This document shows, piece by piece, positions 22,223 through 33,853 of a DNA stretch of 64,000 nucleotides (position 1 is the stretch's first letter; each line of letters starts with the position of its first letter). The translations under genes and the position numbers were made by a program. Origin of the DNA: Brachypodium distachyon (taxonomy: Eukaryota; Streptophyta; Magnoliopsida; Poales; Poaceae). The notes beneath the pieces are model-generated. The model was not told where the DNA came from, ran no database searches, and saw only the letters and a list, made by a program, of their open reading frames with translations. Location of the stretch: positions 21,590,584-21,654,583 of the forward strand of contig NC_016134.3 in the NCBI RefSeq assembly GCF_000005505.3, read 5' to 3'.

Positions 22223-22271
22223 ACAGTAACTGACTAATTTAACCCGCAAAAAAAAACAGTAACTGACTAAT
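22223..22271. mobile_element. Minimal retro-insertion with 16-bp target duplication
   Basis: The 16-mer ACAGTAACTGACTAAT occurs at 22223-22238 and 22256-22271. Between them are 17 bases, TTAACCCGC followed by eight A. A direct repeat enclosing an A-tailed insert is the signature of a severely 5'-truncated LINE/SINE insertion. Confidence 0.6.
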
Positions 22272-22870
22272 ATTTCATTTTGTCGAGTATACTATTCAAC
22301 GACATGTGAGAACTCAAAAGATGCGGTAATTGTACAGAAGTTTCCAAGATATTCAAATGCCTCCCCTTCTCCGGTAAACCATATGTTGCATGCTCTGACC
22401 TCGCTACTAGTTAAATTAAGTCGAGCTCATTATCCAAGTTAGCTGACTATACTATTAGCTAGTGATACACATTCTTAAGAGTCTTGTCATGTTTTGTGCA
22501 CATAAAAATGTGATGCTTCTAAAAGTTAGTACATCACTTCTTTTGAATCAAATGGTTGAGTTTGTAGCTACTCTAACTTACAAAAAGTTAAGACACAATA
22601 GTCCCTTATCCCATCATGAAATCCTAGAAAGTTTATGACGCATGGACGTGATTAATAGTTTCGATCAGCTTGTAGGCCTTTTGATTTTGTCACATGTACC
22701 CCACATACACCCACAGGTCTAGCTATATTCTTTTTCACGTGTTGGTAGAATACATTTCAACACACACATGACCTTGACAACCAATCTGCGACAATTTTCC
22801 TACGTAAAATCTAGGTTCGATATCTAGCTAGCTAGTCTAGCTCGTGCTTCCAGACATAAAAGAGAAGAAT
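22272..22870. other. Intergenic DNA
   Basis: AT-rich spacer with no recognisable feature. Confidence 0.5.
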
Positions 22871-23252
22871 AGTCAAACGAAGGATGGCGCTCGTGCGTGT
22901 TGGCTATCGAGACATCCAAAGCATATCGACAAGTTGAAGGAAAGTGGCAGACATTTACTATTCCTTGTCCAACTCCAAGTTAAGCCCACAACCATTGCAT
23001 CAATATACGTGCCGTTTACGACAACGGCAAAGCCTCTCGATCTCCCTCGCTCTCACGTGACACAGAGGGAGGAAGCTAGCCGCCTTTAATAGTCTACGGG
23101 TCAAAGTGAGAATTAACGAGAAAAAGGCATGGGCTATATATTATCCTATATAAACCTGGTTGTAACTTGTAAAACTCTTTCAGTTCCCCAACTACTTCAT
23201 CTGTCTCTCTGATCTCTCTCTCTTTTCCTAACACACAGACGGTTCACAAGCC
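22871..23252 (+). promoter_or_regulatory. WRKY gene promoter and 5' leader
   Basis: A TATA box TATATAAA lies at 23147-23154, about 100 bases upstream of the start codon. Reverse W-box motifs AGTCAA (22871-22876) and GGTCAA (23099-23104), i.e. TTGACT and TTGACC on the other strand, could allow auto- or cross-regulation by WRKY factors. The leader has a CT-rich run (about 23205-23230), common in plant 5' UTRs. The start codon context GCCATGG is favourable. Confidence 0.65.
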
Positions 23253-26200
23253 ATGGAAAATTATTCTAATCTCTTTTCGACGCAGCCCTCTTCTTCTACG
23301 TCCAACTCCTACCACTTCATGGGTACTTCAGCCGCCGCGAGCAGCCATGACCGTCACCACCACGGACAACCGTGCAACAGCGGCGGCAGCTTGAGCCATG
23401 GCTTGTTCTCCAACTCAAAGCAGCAGCAGGATGGTGGTGATGAAGGTGCAAGAAGTAGTCCACATGGCCGGGGAGAATCTTCGGCAGGGCCTGATGGCAC
23501 GGGCGGTGAGGCGGATGTCGTCGTTGAGAAGAAGAAAGGCGAGAAGAAGGAGCGGCGACCTCGGTATGCCTTCCAGACGCGCAGCCAGGTCGACATCCTC
23601 GACGACGGCTACCGGTGGAGGAAATACGGGCAGAAGGCCGTCAAGAACAACAACTTCCCCAGGTGTGTTTGTGTTTATATTGCATAATTTAGTTCCTCGA
23701 ATGCCACCTTGAATTGATGATTAAATCATTTGGGTGTTCGATCTTGGAAGTTAGTATTTGGTATTACTTTTTTTATTGCTGTTCTCTTTTTGTGTTTTTT
23801 GTTTGTTTTGGCGTATAATTTCATGTTTTTCAGTAGGGCTGGAAGAAAGTAGGTGAGATGGAGTCCCAATGAATCTTCCAAGCTCTGGTAGTGGTTGCTT
23901 ACATGGGATAATGACATATCTCATCCTGATCATCTGGATGAAAAGGCTAGATTAGTTCCACATGATTTTGATGGGCAACACCAAACAAATAGAGAGCTGA
24001 TGGCGATTGTATTTGACTGGGAATAATTTGGACCACCCACCGTTGCAGTATCGAATATTATCTTTTTTATATAACTGGGTATATGTTTACTATCGTAATT
24101 ATGTCACCATCTTTACATACTTCCTAGAGTGCAAGACAGTCTCTTTGGACCTCCCTACTTCAAACGGCGTCTGGGTTTTTTCTTATAGGGGGATGGTTTA
24201 TAAATAAAGTATAAGAAATTACTGGTAAACAAAAGAGATACTTATATTTATGCTAATAATAAATCAAACACACATACAAGCAATATTTGAAAGGTAATCG
24301 TTGAGATTGAAGTTTCTTACGAACCTAAACTTATCATTATCACCTTGTTAGAGTGTCTAAATTCGTTCAGTTCAAAAAAAAAATCCAATGAATTGAAACC
24401 ACTACTACAGGCAACACATAGAAGGTTTTCATAGAAAAAAAAATCATAGGCTTCTTTTTCTTTGATAGGTTGTTTCCCATGATATGGTTTCTTTGCATTT
24501 TCTTTCATTTTCTGCAATATGTAACAAAAAATACATCATATTCATGCATGGATGCTATTATTCATTTATTCTACCATGTATCAACGATTATTCTTTGTTC
24601 TCTTACATTACTACTCTTTCAAACTACACTTCATATTAATGTATCTCTTTTTGACATGGACTAAAAGATAACTAATAGTTTTGTGCAGACTTTCTTGGCT
24701 GGATTTGAAAATACTTATGGTAAAAAATGCTTGTAACAGATTATATCTGTTAGTTATGTCGACAATCATGTTTCATGTCTTAATTGAAGTCTAAACACAT
24801 GCCCTAATAAGAAAAAAGAAGAAGAGAAGCATACTTAAAGAAGAAAATGCTAACTCTGTGTCATACGGTAGAATGAATTGTATATTATGAAGTGAAAACT
24901 TTAGCGAAAATATGATGAATTGAAAACTTTTAGATATGTAACCTCTCAGAATAATGATAAATGTCCTTCTGATAGATTCTTGAAAAAAATCCCCAAAATA
25001 GGATTAATATAGCTGTGAGTCCAATTCATGCACTTGAACTTTTCAGTTATCCTACATATTTGTGTAAATTACATTATAAGGAGTATAAAAGTAAAGTATG
25101 ACATCATTTCATCCTGGATACACACCATTAGTCCATTACTAGCATAACCATTTTCAACTGACAAATATCCAAGAACATACCCATTGATATTTATTGCTTT
25201 AAAAACCAACCATGTAAAGGAATCATTGGATCATAAGAATGAAAATCATTGGAATAGAGAAACACAATAACTGATAGGCGAATGCAACTCCAAAAGAAAA
25301 AAAGATGGATTGTAACACATAAATTTACAGGATTAGTGGTTGTCTGAATAGACTATAGGAAAATTTATCAGATCATAAATGATTGGGTGGAAACTGGAGA
25401 TCTGGGAGTAGATGTAATTCTTATGAAATTGGATCATAGTCATGAAAAAGCACTTCAAAGAAATTTGTAGCATTATTCCCCTTGGGAATGGAGAGATCTA
25501 GAGGAATAACAACCAGCCGAGGCTACTGAAGTGGTTCTGGAATTACCCGATCCAATTTTTTTTCGAAAAGGGGAAAGGCCCGGTCTCTGCATCAATTACC
25601 CGATCCAATTGGTTCAATTGGCACTTAGACTCCAGTAGTTATGAAGGGTGAATACATGTAGGTTAATTATCACTCTTGCTGGCATCCCCTATGATCCAAA
25701 ACGCCTTTATAATAATGGAGAGTTTACTCCTAGAGTGGACCTAAAGAACAGAAAACCTCAAAAAACCATACAAAATTCGTACAGCCAAGAAAAGGCCTCT
25801 GGCAAAGCCTTTTTTGAAGGCTAAATGGGCTTTGCCGAGCCCTTTGTGCTGTAGTGACATGAATTAAATCATACTATATCAGAATTTGACAACCAAATAA
25901 CCTAGAACTTTACACCCGACCGAGTTTGCCAAACAGATCAGCCTGCAAGGAACCATTATTGGCTTCAAGCGCCGTAAGGATGGACACAGCCATTTTGTAA
26001 CCTTCACTGATGACAAGAAACGGAAGACAGCTGGTATGGGTCCCGTCAAAATGGAAATTGTTTGCATGGTTTGCCATTGATCAGAACAGGATTAATTTGA
26101 CCAGTGGATTGGGCCAAGACATAGGTGAAATGCTAGCTAATTACTCCCTCCGATCCATATTAATTGTTGAAATATTATATGTATCTAGACGATTTTTAGG

Positions 26201-26895
26201 CATAGATACATTCATATTTGGACAAACTTGAGACAATTAATATGGATCGGAGGGAGAGTAGATAGTAGTGGTCAAGGGCTTTTAGGGCGTCATGAGCCTG
26301 AAATTGTTTGCCATGCACGTCTTCATCAAATTAATTATGGTATATATACCAACAGCAGATTATTTATATTGTTAGCACACAACAAACCCACGGCCTGATG
26401 CTTGGGTCTATAAGCTCGGTAACAAATAAATGTCCACTATAAGACTCTGCTGTTGTTTAGTTTCTGCATAGGGACCAGGGGTATCTTAATTTCCACTGCT
26501 CTTAAGATGATGTCCATATAGTTTTCAAGCAATTAACTGCATATGCATTTGTTCATCTTGATAGTACATACATACATATCATATGTTTGTACCACTAAAA
26601 TACAGATTAATTAAAAAGACAACTATGTGCGTAGGTTTGAGTAGTAATTTGAACTGTTTTCATGCATGATCCATGCAGGAGCTATTACAGGTGCACGCAC
26701 CAAGGGTGCAACGTGAAGAAGCAGGTGCAGCGGTTGTCGCGTGACGAAGGGGTGGTGGTGACCACGTACGAGGGCACACACACGCACCCCATCGAGAAGT
26801 CCAACGACAACTTCGAGCATATCCTCACTCAGATGCAGGTCTACTCAGGGCTCAACAACGTCCCCACAGCCTTTAGCAACCACATGTTTCAATGA
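23253..26895 (+). CDS. WRKY transcription factor, group IIc (WRKY75-like)
   Basis: Nuclear DNA-binding protein of 208 residues; exons 23253-23662 and 26679-26895 with a 3,016-base GT-AG intron. The intron splits an Arg codon just after FPR, the usual WRKY-domain intron position. Residues 1-90 are Ser/Gly/His-rich and low complexity; 91-104 are a basic [10 protein letters not shown] stretch. The WRKY domain runs from about 105: WRKYGQK at 122-128, then a zinc finger with C142, C147, H171 and H173 (CX4CX23HXH). [20 protein letters not shown] and the C-terminal [10 protein letters not shown] are typical of the WRKY75-like clade, known for stress and phosphate responses and W-box binding. The usual KNNKFPR is KNNNFPR here. 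No breaks, so it reads as functional. The exact rice or wheat WRKY number cannot be assigned by eye. Confidence 0.93.
25541..25610 (-). mobile_element. 5'-truncated LINE tail with 17-bp target duplication
   Basis: AATTACCCGATCCAATT is repeated at 25541-25557 and 25594-25610. The 36 bases between them, read on the minus strand, are a GATGCAGAGACCGGGC-type 3' end followed by CCTTTCCCC..TTTTCGAAAA and A residues, the usual tail of grass LINEs. Confidence 0.75.
26142..26260. mobile_element. Stowaway MITE in WRKY intron
   Basis: TA-CTCCCTCCGATCCATATT and AATATGGATCGGAGGGAGAG-TA are terminal inverted repeats. About 119 bp. Confidence 0.92.
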
Positions 26896-27138
26896 ACGTA
26901 ACCAAGCGACGCAAAACCAGAGATTTTGTTGATTTGTACATTAACCCTAGAGATGTACGTACGAAATTAAGAGAGTAATAAGCGTGTGTGATTTCATAGC
27001 TGGATGCAAGCGTGATTCACTCATTTCATGAGTTTCCCATGTTTCTACCCAAATATACATAGACGGACCGATGAAGTGATGGATGCAATCCTGTCAAAAA
27101 AAAGTGATCGATGCAACCATAAAATTAAATTGATCTAA
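26896..27138 (+). other. WRKY 3' flank
   Basis: Probable 3' UTR, with AATAAG-type A/T signals near 26975. No other feature. Confidence 0.4.
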
Positions 27139-27261
27139 CCATGTTATAGAGATTTTTTTTTTATGGAGCACCAAGATTTGATCTCTGGCGGGTGGAGTCA
27201 TGCAATCACAACTCCACCACCATACCAAGAGGTGTTTCTCCCAATCCATGTTATAGAGATT
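27139..27261 (-). mobile_element. Short SINE-like insertion with 16-bp target duplication
   Basis: CCATGTTATAGAGATT occurs at 27139-27154 and 27246-27261. The 91-base insert begins with T8 on the plus strand, so it is A-tailed on the minus strand. In that orientation it contains TGGTATGGTGGTGG and, 30-odd bases later, AGATCAAATC, roughly like the A and B boxes of a tRNA promoter. I read it as a tRNA-derived SINE or a fragment of one; the family is not identified. Confidence 0.6.
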
Positions 27262-28018
27262 GCGATTTGTCCATGTGATAGAGGACTGAAATTTAATTAA
27301 AGATTTTAGGACAAACCCAAAGTATCCAACATTGGCTCTAGTTTATATATATTTTGACTCTTGCATGTATAACTAGCTTGGAGGCTCCATTGGAACTTTC
27401 ACATCAGTCCATGTCATCAATATTTTATATGTTTTTGCTGGATCTTAATTTTGTGCATAAGATCAAATAAGGGAGCTGAAGTTTTTCTCACCAAAAATAC
27501 TTCAGTAGCTACAAAACATATAGCAAATTAATTAAGGGTATTAAAGGATCACATTAAAGCATAGAAGTTGGAGTCCATTGAAATTTTCAATCCAGTTAGA
27601 GGTGTACGTGTAAAGCTTGGAGATCTCTGCAGTATTTGGATTTGTTGAAAGCTCAGCGATTGGCTCAATGTAGCTAGCTAGGATCTTCCTCGATCACCAA
27701 AAATTTGTGTTTCCTCTCCTTTCCTCTTCCCATCCATATATATAGGTGGCTACAAGAAATAGTGACGACATGGAGGCAAAGGGGCCAACTGAGGTGTGGA
27801 CGTAGGTTAGGGGTTACAAAGAACGCTTGTCCTGTTGGCAAGTCGGCAACGAATGCTGGACATACAAATCGGAGGCAGCCGCACCGGGTAGAGATGCAAG
27901 TGGGATCCTGTTTATCTCGCTTAATTGACTTGCTAGTTTAAAATTTTGCTCAAAATTTGACTTACAAATTTAGAGATTGGTCTAGAAGCGGGATATATGC
28001 TGGATCCCATTTATATTC
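27262..28018. other. Intergenic DNA
   Basis: AT-rich spacer between the SINE-like insertion and the LTR element. No gene supported. Confidence 0.5.
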
Positions 28019-28378
28019 TGTTAGAGTAATCTTGCCTAATTAGTTGTGAACATATTAGTCTAGCTGAGTTTGAGTTTAGTTAGAGAACCGTGTCTTAGTT
28101 CGCGTACGTGATGGTGTCCGAATAGTACTAGGTTTAGGTTCCTTGGTGAGTTTGTGTCCGTGTGCATGGGTCATGAGTCCTAGTCCTAGTCGGTATAGTC
28201 TTGTGGCCATGTGAGGATGTGTATATATACACATCAACGGCTGCAGCTTGTAATCAAGTTTTGTAACGTAAGATTTAAAAGAGAAATAAAGAAAAGAAGG
28301 CATGACAGGTGCCTTTGGCCAAATAAATCGTTTGTGCGTGTGTGTCTTCATGTGATTGATCTTTGGGCAAACCTAACA
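28019..28378 (+). repeat. 5' LTR of the small element
   Basis: Contains a perfect 20-base palindrome at 28216-28235 centred on TATATATA, which probably includes the LTR TATA box, and an AATAAA at about 28286-28291 in the polyadenylation position. The palindrome is intact in the partner LTR at 29334-29353. Confidence 0.85.
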
Positions 28379-29140
28379 TTTGGTATCAGAACGAGGTCCA
28401 AGGTTTGAAGACGCGCTTTGCCCCGGGGAGGCGATGTGCTAGCGCCTCGGGGTGGGCAACGACGGCGGAGCTGCGTTCGTGGATCAGATTGGACGATCTG
28501 CGGCTGCGTGGTGGAGCTGCATGCAGCGGATTGAATAGGGCAATCTGAGGCAGTGCGCGAAGAGGTATTCAGCGGATTGGATCGGGCAATCGGTGGCTGT
28601 GCAGTGGAGTGACGTTCAGCAGATCAAATAGGACTATCGTCGCAGTGGACCGATCTCCTAGTAACGGGAGATCATCCTGATCATCGGAAAGTACTCGACA
28701 TTGGGTCAAGCTGCGTATGTACGTCCAGGTCGGCGTCTGTGAGTCGTGGTTGTGTCCAAGTGCTCGTCTGTGTGAGACTTTGTTGCAGCGGAAGTGCGTC
28801 ACGGTCAAAGGGCTGTCCGGTGAGGTGTATCACTGAGGAAGAAGACGTGCGTGCAGACAAGGTGGCGGGTAGTCATCTGTGTGTCTCGACGAGAAGATGA
28901 AAGCTCAAGAGTATTGTGAGGCGGTAACCAGTGAAGGTGAGTCTCTTCAATGAGGCCATGTCTCTACGTGGAGCTATGGGTTTAGCTAGCACGTATTGCG
29001 CTAGGAGTGTACGGTGTAGTGCACAGGGTTAGTGTGGCTGGGAGTCAAGACCATGCATTGAGTTGAGTTGACAAGTCGTGAAGCTGCAGAGAGTTGAGAT
29101 CTGAGGGAGCACGGAAGATATGTCAAGATTAGGGGGAGAT

Positions 29141-29495
29141 TGTTAGAATAATCTTGCCTAATTAGTTGTGAACATATTAGTCTAGCTGAGTTTGAGTTTA
29201 GTTAGAGTACTGTGTCTTGGTTCACCTACGTGATGGTGTCCGAATAGTACTAGGTTTAGGTTCCTTGGTGAGTTTGTGTCCGTGTGGGTCATGAGTCCTG
29301 GTCCTAGTCGGTATAGTCTTGTGGCCATGTGAGGATGTGTATATATACACATCAACGGCTGCAGCTTGTAATCAAGTTTTGTAACGTAAGATTTGAAAGA
29401 GAAATAAAGAAAAGAAGGCACGACAGGTGCCTTTGGCAAATAAATCGTTTGTGCGTGTGTGTCTTCATGTGATTGATCTTTGGGCAAACATAACA
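29141..29495 (+). repeat. 3' LTR of the small element
   Basis: Partner of 28019-28378. It differs by a small deletion after CGTGTG and scattered substitutions. Confidence 0.85.
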
Positions 29496-31518
29496 TAGAA
29501 ACATGAGGGCAGTGAACTCCAGACATGACGACATGCATATGAAGCCATTGGATTCACGGAGATGAGCGCAGCAGTGATTGTGGCGACAACCACCAGATTC
29601 ACTAAGGGTAGTCACAGAGGGAGATGCAGGTAAAAGAAGAGAGACATCCAGATGTTTATATTGAAGGTCGGTGAAATATGTGCCTTTCAGTAATGGTTTA
29701 ATGGTTTAATGGTTTAAACAACGACAGCAATTTAGGATCGGTGAGGATGTAGTTAGCTAGGCCAGTCAAGGCAACTCCGCGGATTTCTTGGTTTGTCCGG
29801 ATATTATAGAAAGTTCATACAAAGTTGTGGTTCTATAAGCTAATTTCTCACAAAATTTCTCAAGAAAAATATTCAATTCAGTTGGACTCTGGTAACAAGT
29901 TATTCGATCCTTGTATCCCTCATAAAGCTCTGCTGAACTCTGAGGTTCTTGCTCTAGCAGATTTCTCGAAAGCATTTTGCACTATACAGTGATACATCTG
30001 ACTTTGGCATTGGCGCTGAACCCACACAAATTATTGGTCACCCTATAGCTAGCCTATTTGAGTCGTGCTCTCAATCCCCGTGCGCAGGATGTTGGCCTTA
30101 ATTTTGATTATGTATCTGTATGTTTATTTTTATTTGCATGTACGGTAGTGGTTTCCTCTAGTACAATCCAGTCCGGCTATGTGTTGTGTGTGAGATGTAC
30201 CAAGTCGGATGAAACTTGAGACAGGTGTGCATGGTGAGATGCCGGTGGTACCGTGTGAAAGGTTGAAGCTGAAGACAACGTTCTATGTGGGGAGCAGCCG
30301 AGTGACCAGCTAATTATCTAGTGTGTGCAGGCGCAGCTGGGGCTCAAGGCACCCCGATGCACCATTTTCACGCGCGCAGTAATTTTTCAAGCAACACTAT
30401 ATTAAATTTTTGAAAATTGAAGCTATTATTGATCTTAACATCATATCGATCGATACAACACCCTATTAAATAGAAGTGTTGTACAAGGAATTGTATAGTA
30501 CAAAGAAGTGACAATCAATTATGAAAATGCTTACTAGAACAATGAAACAAATGGCTAACTTACTTGCAAAAGATGTCTCGCATTTCCAAATTCCAAAAAT
30601 ACATCATCAAACACCACGGTTAACAGTTAACACCCTAAAAATAAAAGGTAGACTTAAATTTACCAGAATTCCAAATCATCCTAGTCAGTGTCCCTTGTTT
30701 TGCGAAAAACTATTTTTAGAATGGGATTTCATCTACTAACCACAATTGTTGCACAACTATGCTGCAAAAAGATCAGAAAATTTTATCAACTTGGCATTGT
30801 TGGCAACAGCCAAAGGCCACCGGGACAGGGATGCGTAGATGCGTGCGTCCGGCCGTCCACCCGTTAGTGTTCAGGCGTCACAGACTCGCCGTGACCCGTC
30901 TGTCCTGCAATGCACTCGGTAGATCGGCTTGTGCAGCGTTCGGCGATGGCGTCGCGTTGCCGTCTCGGCGACAGGTAGGCCTAGGAATGGGGCGGGTACA
31001 GATAGTTTCTTTGGTGCGGATTTTGACGTGGGCTTGATTGGTCTGGGCTCAGATGGTGGATGCAAAAAGGATTGGATTGGTAGCAGTGAAATTTGGTCTG
31101 GATCCGGTGCGGTCTGGTTTGGATCAAATTGGCTCAACCCCTGGTCACAGCAGCAGCCAGCAGGCACGTCGCCTCCCCAATCCCCATCGCCTCGTGTCTC
31201 CTCATCGCCATCCCCATCGCCGCCTCCCTCTGGCGCCGGTCACCGCCGGGCACCGGCTCGCCTCCCTCCATCGCCGCGATGGCAATGGGTACCCGAATAC
31301 CCGACGGGTCTAGACCTGATTAGTATGCAGGTCTGGTAAAAAATCAGACCCGCGGGTCTATAAATGGGAAATTTTCAGACCCGTCGGGTCTGTCAGGTCC
31401 CGGTCTGGCACTACCAGACCCGGCCCCGGATACCCAGTTCATAATATCAACCCCACCTGCCAGTGCGAATTGAGAACCACAAATTCGGCACGGCCCAATC
31501 CTTGGCCCAAGTAAAAAC
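29496..31518. other. Intergenic DNA and GC-rich dispersed repeat
   Basis: 29496-30760 is AT-rich, with a triplicated AATGGTTTA word near 29693-29720. From about 30940 the sequence is GC-rich. The block CTAGGAATGGGGCGGGTA near 30980 recurs near 55270 together with the following ~45 bases. The stretch 31310-31440 is rich in AGACCCG/CGGGTCT words, as is 52980-53130. No convincing gene. Confidence 0.4.
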
Positions 31519-31786
31519 CCTAGCATTGTTTTTCTGCCAAAATTCCCGCGCATTCCTATCTCACATTGGAAACCTGGAGAGATTGCCACGTGGTTCAGAT
31601 CTACGGCTAAGGATGAACCTGCACGGGGGACACCACCAACATTTACCTCCTTCTCACAGTATGGGATTTTTTTTATCAAAGAAGTAGGGAGACCCTTCCC
31701 CTTCCTCTGTCTCTCCATCGCTGTCGAAGCCCCAGTCTACTGTAGCAGCGAAGCTCGCCACCAACGAAGACGGTGCGGCGGGTGCG

Positions 31787-33656
31787 ATGGCCAACTTCCC
31801 CGTCGACCCAGCGCCCTTCCTCCTAGGCCGCTTCGACATCGTTGAGGTTCCGGGTCATCCAGAGCAATGCCGGTACCACGTCATCGGTAATGTTCCCACC
31901 AAAAATGAGGATGTCACCATTGTTACCATGTTCCCTCCCCCCAACCCAGATGCTCCCTTCCATGATACTAGAGAGAATCTCCTTGCGTTTCTTGATGGTC
32001 ATCTGAGCATCCATGTCGATTACATGCAGCGCTCTACCTTAGGTCATGCTATTATTCGGTTCACTACTACTAGTGATAGACATTGGCTTGTTCTCCATGG
32101 TCCGCACCACCATAATGGTACCCACTATGTCTTCACTGAGCATAATAGAGGCATCAATTGGAGGGCATTTGCATATAATAGAGAGGTTTGGCTGATGCTC
32201 CTTAATCTGCCATTGGACCTGTGGGAAACTGCTCATGTTAATGCTGCTGTGGCCAAATGGGGGAAGCTTATTAGCTGGGATAAAACTGTTAGCAATCTGA
32301 CTAGGGCTGTCATCAAAGTCAGGGTCGAATCACTTGCTGATATCCCATTCAGTATCCAGGTGTCTCATGGCAATGATTTCACTGGTGAATCATGGACAGT
32401 CCCAATTTACATTGTTAGTCAGAGGCTAATGGGCATAGAGCCACCAGAAGAGGATGCCCCTCCGAATAATGGTGACACCCCACACTCCCTGCCTGCTTTG
32501 CCATTTCACCAGGACCATGGCCAGCATGCTCCTGTTCTTCCTGATCTAAATGAGAACGTGATGGAATGGCAGCCATGGCCTGCCCCACCAGCTAACAACG
32601 CTCATCAGAATATTCCTGAGGATCCACTTCTAGCACAGAACCTCATGAATTTATTTCATGAGGAGCAGAATCAAGCTAATGAGCAGGTGATTAACAATGA
32701 CCCTAATCAGGCCCCTGACCAAGAAGATGAGAGTGCTATCACCCTTACTCTCAGCAGCAATGCTCCTGATCAAGCATCAGAAGGATCCATTAATCAGCTC
32801 CAGCATTTGCCAGCACTTCAGCCAAACCTGCCTGAAATGGAAGTTAATGATGTTGCTTTTGAGGTCCCCCAAGTGATCCAAGGTAATGAAGATGTTGGTC
32901 TGCACAATATGATAGTTGGAAGAGCAATCATTCCACAATTTAATCACAATGTTCAAGAGTTCCCTGCACTATTGGAGATAGACATCCATCAACCCCAGAT
33001 GGAGAAGATTCACATTACCGGTGAAGGCACTGACATACGCTTAAGCACTTTAGGCCATCAGATATGCACACTCACACTGTGACAATACCTGGCCCATGGA
33101 TTGATTTCTTTACTGCTATGCTTGCATCACCTGATAACTTTGATTGGGCTAGGAAGGTGCTTATGTCTAATATGTGGAGTATCTTTGCTGCTTCCAATGA
33201 TTTCTCTAGGCCTTTTTTCCTCCGTGACACTTGCCCATCTAAGATGGCTCCTGTTTGTAAGCTTGCTGCTAGGGTTATAGAAGCAAGTCAGGGTTTCTCC
33301 ATCCCCCAGGCCCCAAAGGGCTCTGTTTGCATGGATGAGGGGCTCCACATGTCTACTTCTACTTCTAGAGTCAAGAGATAGGAAACCTCCTTTGGTTATC
33401 ACTGAAGTTAGGAGAAGTTCTAGATCGGCTGACAAGTATGGTGGATATAAGCACAAGACCTACATTAATAAACACTGTCTTGCTTGTGCTGCCAAAGCTC
33501 CTAAAATAGACCACAAGATTGTCAGAAGTCTCAGTGAGAGATTTGGATTAGTTGCAGGGGATTTCACTTCAAATGCAACTGATCCAAGCAAGAAGATCAA
33601 GAAGAAGAATGATCATGCCACACCAACTAACAAGCAGAACAAGAAGTAGTGCTGGC
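31787..33656 (+). pseudogene. LINE ORF1, frameshifted
   Basis: Starts at ATG 31787 (MANFPVDPAPFLLGRFDIVE), like the ORF1 start of many grass LINEs. The first ~220 residues form an RNA-binding-like domain (AFAYNREVWLMLLNLPLDLW). An acidic, Asn/Pro/Gln-rich linker follows, with a stop at 33080-33082. Homology continues in other frames: WIDFFTAMLASPDNFDWARK (from 33064), then VRRSSRSADKYGGYK with a Cys-containing C-terminal segment to the stop near 33647. Two frame changes separate these parts. ORF1 proteins bind the element RNA. Confidence 0.75.
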
Positions 33657-33853
33657 GACCAAAAGTGTCTGCAAACATGTCATACTTGCAGTTATTTTGT
33701 GTGCTTCTATAAATGTAATAAGCAGTCTGATTTGCTCTTTGAACACTCCTGCACTCTTCCTAAAGATTACTCCTTTAAATCTTTTATGTGGTCATGTGAT
33801 GTAACATTTACTATGTTTGCATCATTTGTCTTTCTCTTGCCCATGGTTTCCCA

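Larger units (their letters stand above)
23663..26678 (+). other. Large WRKY intron with nested repeats
   Basis: AT-rich 3-kb intron. It holds a LINE-tail insertion (25541-25610) and a Stowaway (26142-26260). A stretch at about 25910-26070 reads in one frame as [20 protein letters not shown] and looks like a gene scrap. The segment ending at 25856 finishes GTAGTG, the complement of a CACTAC-type terminus, with no matching other end found. Confidence 0.6.
28019..29495 (+). mobile_element. Small non-autonomous LTR retrotransposon (TRIM/LARD type)
   Basis: LTRs of 360 bp (28019-28378) and 355 bp (29141-29495) start TGTTAGA.TAATC and end TAACA. TGGTATCAGAAC at 28381-28392, two bases after the first LTR, matches the initiator-tRNA-Met primer site. 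AGGGGGAGAT at 29131-29140 is the polypurine tract before the second LTR. The 762-base interior has no gag or pol, only GC-rich sequence with repeated GCGGATTG..GGGCAATC words. It must borrow proteins, most likely from a Copia-type element. Flanking bases (ATTC / TAGAA) show no target duplication. Confidence 0.85.

Noticed and set aside
24402..25856. CACTA transposon in the WRKY intron
   Set aside because: CACTAC near 24402 and GTAGTG at 25851-25856 are present, but their inner sequences do not pair and no 3-bp duplication was found.
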